Assembly (NCBI RefSeq): GCF_017301735.1
Contig: NZ_CP071090.1
Span: 9,910,001 to 9,974,000, forward strand
DNA from: Pyxidicoccus parkwaysis
Lineage (GTDB): Bacteria > Myxococcota > Myxococcia > Myxococcales > Myxococcaceae
Direction: 5' to 3'
Length of the DNA: 64,000 nucleotides
The position numbers were made by a program, and so were the translations under genes. The notes beneath the pieces are model-generated. The model worked only from the letters and a program-made list of their open reading frames with translations, searched no databases and had not been told where the DNA came from. Positions within the stretch are counted from its first letter, which is position 1. Every line of letters begins with the position of its first letter. This document shows, piece by piece, positions 1 through 7,174 of the stretch.

Positions 1-1996
1 CGGGCGTGTTCGTGCCCGCGTCCGTGCCCGCATCCGTCTCACCCGTGCCCGCGTCCAACGTGCCCGTGCCCGCGTCCACCGTGCCCGTGCCCGAGTCCGG
101 GGCCACCGCCACCACCTCGAAGCGCGTCGCCTGGGAGAACGGACCGCTCTCGCCCGTCTCGGTATGCGAGTGCACGGTGACGAAGTGCGGGCCCGGCGGC
201 AGCGGCGTCTCGGCCGGCACCTGGTAGCGGAAGCGGCCAAAGGCATCCACGGGGATGGTGATGGTCTCCGGCTGGCCGTCCACCTCGATGCCCACCGTGA
301 GGCCGTTGGGCGCCACGCCCGCGAACAGCGGCGTTGGGCCAAGGGTCTCACCGTCCTCGGGCACCACGAGGATGGGCGGCACCAGCACCCCCCCGTCCTC
401 CAGCGTGGCCGCGACGCTGAACGTCGTGGACGAGGGCGGGCTGTAGGCACCGAACGATTCCGCCACCACCGTCACCGTGTGGTCCCCCACGGACAGCGGG
501 TCCTTCAGGCTGGGGTAGCTCCCGACGAACTGGCCGTCCGCCCCAGCGCCGTACTGAACGAGCTCCACGCCATCGACGTAGACGATGACCCGCAGGCCCG
601 GGTCCGTCGAGCCCGCGAACTTGGGCCGCGAGGCCACCCCCACCGCGCCATTCGCGGGCGCGCTGATGGTGGGCTTCGCCGGTGCCTGGTAGGCCACGAT
701 GAGCTGCTGAGAGGCGCCGACGCCGCCCGCTCCCGCGCCGTGCACGGTGCCGTCGAAGTCCGTCGTCCCGGCGGCACCACCCGTCACGGTGATGGGGCAG
801 GTGCCCAGCGGAGAGCCCTGCACCAGCGCATACCCGCCGCTGCCGCCGCCACCCGGGCCCAGCTGACGGACGGTGTCCGTCACCCGGCCGCCCGAGCCAC
901 CCAGCGCCTGCACCTCGCCACAGGCCATCTGACTGCCGGAACGCACGATGACGGCCCCCCCGGCGCCTCCACCGCCCGCGCCGTCGCCTCCCGTCGTGGG
1001 GCTCACCGAGGCGCCATTCGCGGTGAACTTGCCGGCGCCCGTCACGGAGGCCGCCCGCACGAGCACGAAGCCGCCGCCCGCCCCACCGCTGGTGCCGACG
1101 CCGTCGTTGCCCTCGCCCGCGCCGCCGCCGCCGCCGAAGAGGGCCTGGTCTATCAGCGAGTACTTCATGTGCGAGCCCCCGAGCCCGCCCGCGGCCCGGC
1201 TGCTGTCCGTGTCGGACGCGGTGCGCCCTCCCGTGCCCCCCACGTTGCCGTGCCCGCCGCCGCCCCCGCCCGCGTTGTGACAGTTTCCGCCGCCCCCGCC
1301 GTTGACCAGGTTTCCGCGCCCGCCGCCCGAGCCGAAGCGGAACACCGCCACGCCCTCACCCTTGGCGGCGCCGCCCGCCGCGGCCGACAGGTCCAGGGCG
1401 GTACACCCGGTGAGGGCAGAGTGGTTGGCGAAGACGCCGCCCTGGAAGCCCATGCCGTCTGCGGAGATGACGCCGTCGTTCACCAGCTTGCTCGTGGACA
1501 GGAACGCGACGATGCCGCCGCTGTTGCCGTCCCACGGCGGCGCGACGATGGAGCCCGTGGCGGACACGTTGACGTCCGTGTACTCGGGCACCGCGACGAC
1601 CTGCGCGCCCGGCACGGAGTAGCTGTACGCCAGCGGCGCGGTGAGCCGCACCGTCCCCGGAGCCGTCACCGACGACACGCGCGCCAGCTCCCAGCGCCCC
1701 ACCACACCCGGCGTCACGGGGGAGGCGCCACCGGAGGCCGTCGTCGAGGAGAAGCCGGCGCTCTGATGGACGAGCACCAGGGACTGGGCCTTGATGGAGC
1801 CGACCAGGTCCACCCGCAGCACCGAGGCCCCCGCGGGCGCGTCGGAGCGCACCGGCGTGGTGTAGTTGATGACGCGGCCCGTCGTGGTGACGTTGAGGGG
1901 CCCGTCCCTGCCCGTCCCCAGGCCGAAGGAGTCCAGCTCCGCCAGCGAAGGCGTTGCCGTAAGGAGTGCGAGCACGAGGAGGGGAGCTGAGCGCAT
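1..1996 (-). CDS. agmC: AgmC-like exported repeat protein, C-terminus cut by window edge
   Basis: The reading frame opens at an ATG at 1996 and stays open to base 1, so the C-terminus lies outside the window and about 665 residues are visible. The N-terminus is a clear signal peptide (basic start, Leu/Ala-rich core, cleavage after about residue 19). Then come a glycine-rich beta-helix-like region of roughly 450 residues with many GGGGG and GGAGG runs, two Ig-like modules (about residues 455-640, with motifs such as SVGDHTVTVV and PPGPHFVTV), and finally a low-complexity Thr-Gly-Asp-Ala-Gly tail coded by bases 1-110. Myxobacterial proteins of this architecture are annotated as adventurous gliding motility protein AgmC; I assign the name by that remembered resemblance, so the motility role is inference. 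It is most likely secreted or on the cell surface. It runs in the same direction as the H-NOX gene, 59 bp upstream. Confidence 0.7.
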   Translation of the reverse strand, partial: MRSAPLLVLALLTATPSLAELDSFGLGTGRDGPLNVTTTGRVINYTTPVRSDAPAGASVLRVDLVGSIKAQSLVLVHQSAGFSSTTASGGASPVTPGVVGRWELARVSSVTAPGTVRLTAPLAYSYSVPGAQVVAVPEYTDVNVSATGSIVAPPWDGNSGGIVAFLSTSKLVNDGVISADGMGFQGGVFANHSALTGCTALDLSAAAGGAAKGEGVAVFRFGSGGGRGNLVNGGGGGNCHNAGGGGGGHGNVGGTGGRTASDTDSSRAAGGLGGSHMKYSLIDQALFGGGGGAGEGNDGVGTSGGAGGGFVLVRAASVTGAGKFTANGASVSPTTGGDGAGGGGAGGAVIVRSGSQMACGEVQALGGSGGRVTDTVRQLGPGGGGSGGYALVQGSPLGTCPITVTGGAAGTTDFDGTVHGAGAGGVGASQQLIVAYQAPAKPTISAPANGAVGVASRPKFAGSTDPGLRVIVYVDGVELVQYGAGADGQFVGSYPSLKDPLSVGDHTVTVVAESFGAYSPPSSTTFSVAATLEDGGVLVPPILVVPEDGETLGPTPLFAGVAPNGLTVGIEVDGQPETITIPVDAFGRFRYQVPAETPLPPGPHFVTVHSHTETGESGPFSQATRFEVVAVAPDSGTGTVDAGTGTLDAGTGETDAGTDAGTNTP

Positions 1997-2055
1997 GCGG
2001 ACACCATGGTGCCCCAGATTCCCCGTTCTCCGCGAGTCAGGGCCCGCCGCTTCCT

Positions 2056-2592
2056 TCAGGAGAGGAGGCTGACGTCGAGCTCGCAGGTGACGGCGCCCTG
2101 GTGCATGCAGCGGCGCTCGCTGACCACCACCGTCTGCCCGAGGTGCCGCGCCAGCCCGCGGATGGTGCCGATGCCCAGGCCGCACAGCTTCCGGGGCGAG
2201 GAGTAGGACACCTGGACGAGGTCGCGCCGCACGCGCTGGCAGAAGACGCTCGGCGGGCGGAGCTGCGCGTCGCGTCGTACCTGCTGATGCAGGCGCTCCA
2301 GGTGCTCCACCATGTCGAGCACCGTCCACTGCGGCTCCACGAGGACGCCGTAGGTGCGCAGCAGGCTCGGCCCGAGCCGCTCACCCAGCTCTTCCAGGAC
2401 GCGCTGCCTCGACTTGCCCGTCATCCGCGAGGCCGCGTCCACGAGCGACACCACCTCGGCGTCCGGATAGTCGCGGAACGCCAGGTAGATGCGACGGGGC
2501 AACCCCGCGTTCTCCAACAGGGAGTCCCAGCCGCGAGGCCCCAGCCGATGCTCGGCGTAGCCCCGCAGCTCGTGGAAGACGACGCCTTGCAT
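2056..2592 (-). CDS. H-NOX (haem NO-binding) domain protein
   Basis: Stand-alone haem-nitric oxide/oxygen binding domain of 178 residues, the usual H-NOX length. Counting from the ATG at 2592, His102 lies in RLHQQV at the position of the proximal haem ligand, and the haem propionate-binding Y-x-S-x-R motif is present as YSSPR near residue 128. I chose the ATG at 2592 over the one at 2628 because AAGGGG lies 6 nt upstream and H-NOX domains characteristically begin M-x-G-x-V. H-NOX proteins sense NO or O2 and usually pass the signal to a histidine kinase, cyclase or methyl-accepting protein encoded next door. No such partner is adjacent here; the upstream neighbour is an uncharacterised 164-residue protein. 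It is cytoplasmic, with no membrane segment. Confidence 0.88.
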   Translation of the reverse strand: MQGVVFHELRGYAEHRLGPRGWDSLLENAGLPRRIYLAFRDYPDAEVVSLVDAASRMTGKSRQRVLEELGERLGPSLLRTYGVLVEPQWTVLDMVEHLERLHQQVRRDAQLRPPSVFCQRVRRDLVQVSYSSPRKLCGLGIGTIRGLARHLGQTVVVSERRCMHQGAVTCELDVSLLS

Positions 2593-2714
2593 GCCCGGCC
2601 CCTTGCGGGGAACACGTATGTGTTCCACCGCGCCTGCAAAGTTGCGCGCGAGGGGGTACCACGTCCCCTACCCCGCAGGGCGATTGCTCCTGGAGTGGCG
2701 TCGTCAGCTGAACA

Positions 2715-3209
2715 TCAATCCTTCGAGGGCGTCAGTGCGCGGACATTCCGGGGGGCGAAGAAGGGCTGGCGCAGGAGGCGCGGCAGGATTCGCTTGTCCA
2801 CGCACCAGAGCTGGAGGGCGTCCTCCCACTCGCCCAGCTCGGCGACGGCGCGCACGTCGGAGGCGTCACGGTAGAGGCTGTTGAGGTTGTGGACGAGGGC
2901 GGAGAGGTCCTCCACTTCCCAGCGCTCGGAGACATCGCCAGCGAGGATGTGCAGCTCGAGGACGGGGCGCTCGCGCACGTCGACGACTTTGAAGCGACGG
3001 GCGGCGCCGCCCATGGCGGTGGTGAGGGGGCCGACCAGCTCATCGGGGCGCACGCCGTAGGCGGCGCTGAGGCCGCCTTCGAGGAGGCCCGCGTCGCACA
3101 GGCGCAGCAGCGAGACATGCGGGGGCTCGCCGCCGCGCACCACCTCGGCTGCGGCATCGCGGTCCTTGAGGAGTTGCTCGCGAGCGAGCACGTCGAGGGG
3201 AGAGGCCAT
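2715..3209 (-). CDS. conserved hypothetical protein, 164 aa
   Basis: Soluble, Leu-rich acidic protein with no signal peptide or membrane segment. I do not recognise the family. Visible features are a helical N-terminal region (VLAREQLLKDRDAAAEVV) and a central region with VRERPVLELHILAG and ALVHNLNSLYRD, suggestive of a mixed alpha/beta fold. The start at 3209 lies only 12 nt after the cupin stop, so it is probably co-transcribed with the cupin and methyltransferase genes. About 120 nt separate its stop from the H-NOX start. Function unknown. Confidence 0.7.
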   Translation of the reverse strand: MASPLDVLAREQLLKDRDAAAEVVRGGEPPHVSLLRLCDAGLLEGGLSAAYGVRPDELVGPLTTAMGGAARRFKVVDVRERPVLELHILAGDVSERWEVEDLSALVHNLNSLYRDASDVRAVAELGEWEDALQLWCVDKRILPRLLRQPFFAPRNVRALTPSKD

Positions 3210-3221
3210 TCGGCCGGCAGC

Positions 3222-3725
3222 CTATCGCTCCTCGCCGCTCCAGTAGTCCACTTCGGAGGACAGGGGCAGGATGGCGGACAGCGTGCGCGCGGCCTTGTCG
3301 CCTCCCGGCGCGGCGCCCGCGAAGAGCACCACCTTCTTCGAGTCCGGGCACACCGTGATGTCCGGCTCCACCATGGTGGAGAACGCGAGGTAGCGCAGCG
3401 TCTCCGTGCCGTCGTTGACGAGCTGATGCGCGCTCTCGGGGCCAGCGGGGAGCGCCACGTAGTCACCGGCCTTCACCGCCACGGTGTCCTCGCCGAGGCG
3501 CAGGCGGCCGGTGCCGGAGAGGACGTAGTACGCCTCCTCGTTGGCGGTGTGGAAGTGGCGCGGAAAGGCGAACCTACCCGGAGGCAACTCCATCAAGCTG
3601 CACCCCAGCTTCCGGCCCTTCGCCGCCGCTCCGAGCTGCTTGCGGCGATACGACACCTTCGGGCCATGCGTGACTTCGTTCCAGGGGATTTCTTGCTCAT
3701 GCACGACGTGCTTGTGGGAGGACAT
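3222..3725 (-). CDS. cupin-domain protein
   Basis: A 167-residue single-domain cupin. The first conserved cupin motif is visible around residues 50-75 as G-x5-PRHFHTANEEAYYVLSG, giving the usual His/His/Glu metal ligands, and the second around residues 88-105 (GDYVALPAGPESAHQLVN). The start is supported by AGGAAGGAG seven nt upstream of the ATG. Cupins of this size bind a metal and act as dioxygenases, isomerases or small-molecule sensors; the substrate cannot be told from sequence. It lies 33 nt downstream of the methyltransferase and 12 nt upstream of the 164-residue gene, so the three likely form one operon. Confidence 0.85.
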   Translation of the reverse strand: MSSHKHVVHEQEIPWNEVTHGPKVSYRRKQLGAAAKGRKLGCSLMELPPGRFAFPRHFHTANEEAYYVLSGTGRLRLGEDTVAVKAGDYVALPAGPESAHQLVNDGTETLRYLAFSTMVEPDITVCPDSKKVVLFAGAAPGGDKAARTLSAILPLSSEVDYWSGEER

Positions 3726-3758
3726 GACGTGGCTCCTTCCTGTGAAACAGTGCGTGTC

Positions 3759-4538
3759 TCAGGGCCGCGTCGCCACGAGGGCGAAGATACGGTGCGGAAT
3801 GGACAGCGGCTCCTGGGGGAAGCGCTCGGCGAGGATGGCCGCGAGCTGCGTGTCGAAGCGTTCGACGGCGGCGGCCGGCAGGGATGCACCGACGCGAGCG
3901 TTGGCGCGGATGCGGCCTCGCCAAGCCTCGTGGGTGTAGGGCACCGTCACGTCGAAGGTGAAGGACTCCAGGTGGATGAAGCCCGCGCCCGCTACGTCGC
4001 GGAACCACTGCGGGTACACGCCCACGCCCTGGCCGTAGCCGAGGTACGTAGGAGGCGGGCCGGGGTTGAAGGCGTCGATGAGCGTCTCCGTCGCTTCGAC
4101 GACGCTGCCCTCGGGAGCCAGCCAGTCGTTGTGGGCGATGACGAGCCTGCCGCCGGGAACGAGCAGCCGAGCCGCCTCGTGAGCGGCGGAGCGCCGGTCG
4201 AACCAGTGCCAGCACTGGCCAGCGGTGACGAGCTCATAGGCCTCCGAGGGGAGGCCGGTGCGCTCGGCTGGCGCCTGGTAGAAGTCGATACGCAAGCCCG
4301 CCTCGGTGGCGAGCCCTCGCGCGGACTCCAGCATGGGCGCTGACACGTCGAGCGCGGTAACGGTGCAGCCGTGCCTCGCGAGTCCCCGAGCGATGGTGCC
4401 AGTGCCCGTGCCCACGTCCACCGCGCGCAGGCCGGGACGCAGGATTCCGTCTCGGACAAGCCGGGAGAAGAACGAGTCCGGAAAGCCGGCGCGGTGCTTC
4501 GCGTAGTCGGAAGACGTGCGTCCGAAGTCCACCTGCAT
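3759..4538 (-). CDS. class I SAM-dependent methyltransferase
   Basis: A 259-residue protein of the Methyltransf_11 type. Motif I is VDVGTGTGTIARGLA near residue 45; the acidic loop after strand 2 is TALDVSAPML; a later conserved patch is TAGQCWHWFD, common in the UbiE/Tam-like branch. The frame extends upstream, but the ATG at 4538 has a very strong GGAAGGAG seven nt before it, and the extension has no recognisable sequence. The gene diverges from the HTH-citrate synthase gene across a 111-bp region containing two identical 8-bp palindromes. It heads the methyltransferase/cupin/unknown gene run. Substrate unknown. Confidence 0.87.
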   Translation of the reverse strand: MQVDFGRTSSDYAKHRAGFPDSFFSRLVRDGILRPGLRAVDVGTGTGTIARGLARHGCTVTALDVSAPMLESARGLATEAGLRIDFYQAPAERTGLPSEAYELVTAGQCWHWFDRRSAAHEAARLLVPGGRLVIAHNDWLAPEGSVVEATETLIDAFNPGPPPTYLGYGQGVGVYPQWFRDVAGAGFIHLESFTFDVTVPYTHEAWRGRIRANARVGASLPAAAVERFDTQLAAILAERFPQEPLSIPHRIFALVATRP

Positions 4539-4594
4539 GACAGGGCTCCTTCCCACGCTCCGGGCCGAGGTGGTCCGGGCCACGGGCACGTATG

Positions 4595-4623
4595 TGTCGA
4601 CAGCGCATCCAGTCGTGTCGACA
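4595..4623. promoter_or_regulatory. paired TGTCGACA palindromes in a divergent promoter
   Basis: The self-complementary octamer TGTCGACA occurs at 4595-4602 and again at 4616-4623, spaced 21 bp start to start, i.e. two helical turns. It lies between the divergent methyltransferase (start 4538) and HTH-citrate synthase (start 4650) genes. The geometry is that of a dimer-of-dimers operator. The likely binder, by inference, is the HTH protein encoded immediately downstream. Confidence 0.55.
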
Positions 4624-4649
4624 ATGGGTGCCGTGGAGGCATGTGAGAC

Positions 4650-5960
4650 ATGAGTAGACGCAAGGGCGGTCGCTCTCAATCTCGATTCGACCATCAACGT
4701 GAGGATGACCTGGTGCCCGCTGCGGAGGCCGCCGAGCTGCTGGGGGTGAAGCGGGCAACGCTCTACACCTACGTGAGCCGGGGGCTCATCCGGTGCGTGC
4801 CGGAGCCGGGGACGAAGGAGAACCGCTACGTACGCGCGGACCTGGAGCGGCTGAAGGCGCGGCACGACGCACGAGCGGGGCACGCGGCGGTGGCCTCGGG
4901 AGCGCTGCGGTGGGGCGAGCCGGTCATCGACTCGTCGGTGTCACGGGTGGGCGGAGTGGACCTCATCTACCGGGGGCACTCGGCGGTGACGCTGGCGGTG
5001 GAGGGGCGCGCCTTCGAAGACGTGGCGGAGTTGTTGTGGTCGGGAACGCTGCCGTCGGAGCCGGTGAAGTGGCCAGCACCGGAGCTGGCGTTTCCACCGT
5101 CGGAGCTGACACGGCTGCTGCCGAAGGGCACGCCTCCGGTGGCGGCGCTATCGGCGTTGGTGCCACTGCTGGGAGCAAGAGACCCGGTGCGCTTCGCGGC
5201 GCCGCCCGAGGGAGAGAAGGCGCGCGCACGGAGACTGCTGCGACAACTGGCGGCATGGGTGTGCGTGGCGTCGGCACCGGGTCGGGTAGCGAGGGCGCTG
5301 AAGGAGGACACGGTGGCGGCGTCACTGGCCACTGCGTGGGACACGGATGTGAAGCGCGCGACGGAGTTCCTGAACCAGGCGCTGGTACTGCTGGCGGACC
5401 ATGAATTGAATGCGTCCACGTTCACAGCACGGGTGACGGCGTCCTCGGGAGCGGACCTGTACGCGTGCGTGAGCGCGGCGCTGGCGGCACTGTCCGGGCC
5501 GAAGCACGGTGGGGCGTGTGACAGGGTGGAGGCACTGCTAGCGGAGGTGGGGAAGCCCGAGCGCGCGCAGGAGGTGGTGTACGAGAGACTGCGGCGCGGC
5601 GAGTCGGTGCCGGGCTTCGGGCACCGGCTCTATCCGGACGGAGACCCGAGGACGCCGCCCATCATGGAAGCGGCGCAGTCGGTGCGGCCGGAAGCGCAGG
5701 GAGTCCGCGTCGGGAGGGCCGTGCTGGAGGTGATGCGAGATGCGGGACATCCGCCACCGTCAGTGGACCTCGCGCTTGTCATGCTGGCGGAGGCACTGGG
5801 ATTACCGCCAGGGAGCGCGGCCACCATGTTCGCCGTGGGCCGCGCGGCGGGCTGGGTGGCGCATGTGCTGGAGCAGCGAGAGCAGGGTCACCTGCTGCGT
5901 CCACGTGCTCGCTACGTAGAGCCCGCCCTATCTCCCAATCCAGGACGGTCAGGCGGATAG
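4650..5960 (+). CDS. citrate synthase family protein with N-terminal helix-turn-helix
   Basis: A 436-residue fusion. Residues about 22-75 form a MerR/excisionase-type helix-turn-helix (AAELLGVKRATLYTYVSRG, then a YVRADLERLKAR wing/helix). Residues about 90-425 are a citrate synthase fold. The catalytic triad is intact: His in DHELNASTF, His in PGFGHRLYP and Asp in SVDLALVML, and the C-terminal AAGWVAHVLEQ matches the citrate synthase signature. It should therefore condense an acyl-CoA (acetyl- or propionyl-CoA) with oxaloacetate, while the N-terminal domain may bind DNA. Such HTH-citrate synthase fusions occur in actinobacteria and myxobacteria, and their DNA target is not established. Start: GGAGG lies upstream of the ATG at 4650. 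Autoregulation through the TGTCGACA pair is plausible but inferred. Confidence 0.88.
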   Translation: MSRRKGGRSQSRFDHQREDDLVPAAEAAELLGVKRATLYTYVSRGLIRCVPEPGTKENRYVRADLERLKARHDARAGHAAVASGALRWGEPVIDSSVSRVGGVDLIYRGHSAVTLAVEGRAFEDVAELLWSGTLPSEPVKWPAPELAFPPSELTRLLPKGTPPVAALSALVPLLGARDPVRFAAPPEGEKARARRLLRQLAAWVCVASAPGRVARALKEDTVAASLATAWDTDVKRATEFLNQALVLLADHELNASTFTARVTASSGADLYACVSAALAALSGPKHGGACDRVEALLAEVGKPERAQEVVYERLRRGESVPGFGHRLYPDGDPRTPPIMEAAQSVRPEAQGVRVGRAVLEVMRDAGHPPPSVDLALVMLAEALGLPPGSAATMFAVGRAAGWVAHVLEQREQGHLLRPRARYVEPALSPNPGRSGG

Positions 5961-6325
5961 AGTCGTGGAGCAAACTACGAGCAGTCGTGTACGTAGTTAC
6001 GGGTCTACCACCGATACCTCACGCCCGGATTCGCGTATCCCTCATCGGGCGCCCCTGGCATGTCGGACGCCAGCCGACTGCTCCCGCAACCAAGACGGCA
6101 TCCTGGGTTTGGCCGAGTTGACTCCCATCTGTCGCGCGCCGATCAGCATTCGCGGCAGATTGATAGACGCATGCGGGAAGTCTGGACTCAGGCGCCTCCC
6201 ATCTCGTGCGAGAACCGTCCTCAACCAACTTGTTAGAGCGGGCATCTTGGCGGTCCAATAAGCAAATCAGCAAGCACCCCACCTTCCCCCATGTATAACT
6301 AGCGCCATCCCTCTCGGGTTCTGGT
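5961..6325. other. AT-richer intergenic region, no gene seen
   Basis: No reading frame here shows a convincing start, ribosome site or codon bias; a 98-codon plus-strand frame at 5965 has no recognisable content. Base composition falls clearly below that of the citrate synthase gene, marking the left edge of a compositionally distinct block. An AT-rich stretch around 6258-6300 (CCAATAAGCAAATCAG, then TATAACT) probably contains the promoter of the genes starting at 6360. Confidence 0.5.
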
Positions 6326-6357
6326 CCTTGCCAGCCTGGTAAGTTACCCTGCCAAGG
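6326..6357 (+). promoter_or_regulatory. dyad overlapping the ribosome-binding site of the SurA-like gene
   Basis: An inverted arrangement CCTTG...CAAGG (6326-6330 and 6353-6357) surrounds a perfect 11-bp palindrome GGTAAGTTACC (6338-6348). The right arm contains the AAGG that serves as Shine-Dalgarno just before the ATG at 6360. Pairing in mRNA would hide the ribosome site; the DNA palindrome could equally be an operator. Confidence 0.4.
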
Positions 6358-6359
6358 AC

Positions 6360-7157
6360 ATGCTTAAATACTCTCAACGTCTTTCCAACTTTCGCCAGAG
6401 AGCGTGGCTCAGGAGTGTTGCCTCGAGCCTGTGGCTCCTTTCTGCACCGCTTTTCCTGAGCTCTCCAGCATTCGCATCCAACGATTCGTCAGCCGACGCT
6501 CCGGAGACCGAAGTCATCGCCATCGTCGATGGCGATGAAGTCTCCCCGGAGCGTTTCAATTCTATTTGGAAGGCGCAGGTCCAGTCGCTGCGCCTGAAAA
6601 ATGGTCAAATACCTGAGGTGGCGACGCGCGCTCAGAAAGTCCAACTCTCCGAGTTCCTCATCGAAGAACTCCTGTTGGAGCACGAAGGCGAACAACAGAA
6701 GATCGAGGTCAGTGAACAACAGATCGACGCCGAGCTCCGAGGCCGGCCCCCCCCGGGCATCAGCAATCAAGAATTGACCTATGCCCGGCGCAAGGCCCGA
6801 CTCGACCTGCTGTGCGAGCGTCTCATCGAACAGAAGAACCCGGCCCCCCTGACGGAGGAGACCATCCGACAGTTCTACGAGCGACACCACGACAGGTTCC
6901 GAGAGCCCGAACCAAAGCCATTCGAGGCCGTGAAAGACAGTATCGCGCGCGAACTCCAAGAACTCCTCCACAAAACGCACCGCGCCAGACTCATCGATGA
7001 ATTGCGTTCACGCGCGACCATCAAAAACATGCTTGCAGATCGCCAGGCACCGTACCTTGCCAGACCCGTCACAGGACAGGCACAGCGCAAGCCAGAGAAA
7101 ACCGACAGCATTCTGTCACCCCGACAAAATCAAAGCGTTCCGGCGCCCTCGCATTAA
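6360..7157 (+). CDS. SurA/PrsA-type periplasmic chaperone lacking the parvulin domain
   Basis: A 265-residue exported protein with a signal peptide ending near AFA-SN (about residue 40). Residues about 50-140 match the SurA N-terminal chaperone core (IAIVDGDEVSPERFNSIWK, then LSEFLIEELLLEHEG). Residues about 160-225 match the segment around the rotamase domain (LTEETIRQFYERHHDRFREPE) and the C-terminal helix (FEAVKDSIARELQELL). The roughly 100-residue peptidyl-prolyl isomerase domain that normally sits between them is absent, so this should be a holdase without isomerase activity. It ends only 17 nt before a giant exported protein, suggesting a dedicated chaperone for that client; this is inference. 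Base composition is AT-richer than the window average. Confidence 0.75.
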   Translation: MLKYSQRLSNFRQRAWLRSVASSLWLLSAPLFLSSPAFASNDSSADAPETEVIAIVDGDEVSPERFNSIWKAQVQSLRLKNGQIPEVATRAQKVQLSEFLIEELLLEHEGEQQKIEVSEQQIDAELRGRPPPGISNQELTYARRKARLDLLCERLIEQKNPAPLTEETIRQFYERHHDRFREPEPKPFEAVKDSIARELQELLHKTHRARLIDELRSRATIKNMLADRQAPYLARPVTGQAQRKPEKTDSILSPRQNQSVPAPSH

Positions 7158-7174
7158 ACGTCGTCAAAAACAAC

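Noticed and set aside
1..110. Short repeats at the window edge that look like a CRISPR or minisatellite
   Set aside because: The unit (about 12-18 nt, GTGCCCGCGTCC-like) has no spacers and codes the Thr-Gly-Asp-Ala-Gly tail of the AgmC-like protein.
164..1990. 608-codon plus-strand frame across the AgmC-like gene
   Set aside because: Arg/His/Ala/Gly-rich translation with no domain; it is the antisense shadow of the minus-strand exported protein, which has a signal peptide and Ig-like modules.
5965..6261. 98-codon plus-strand frame in the gap after the citrate synthase gene
   Set aside because: No ribosome site, no codon bias and no recognisable product.
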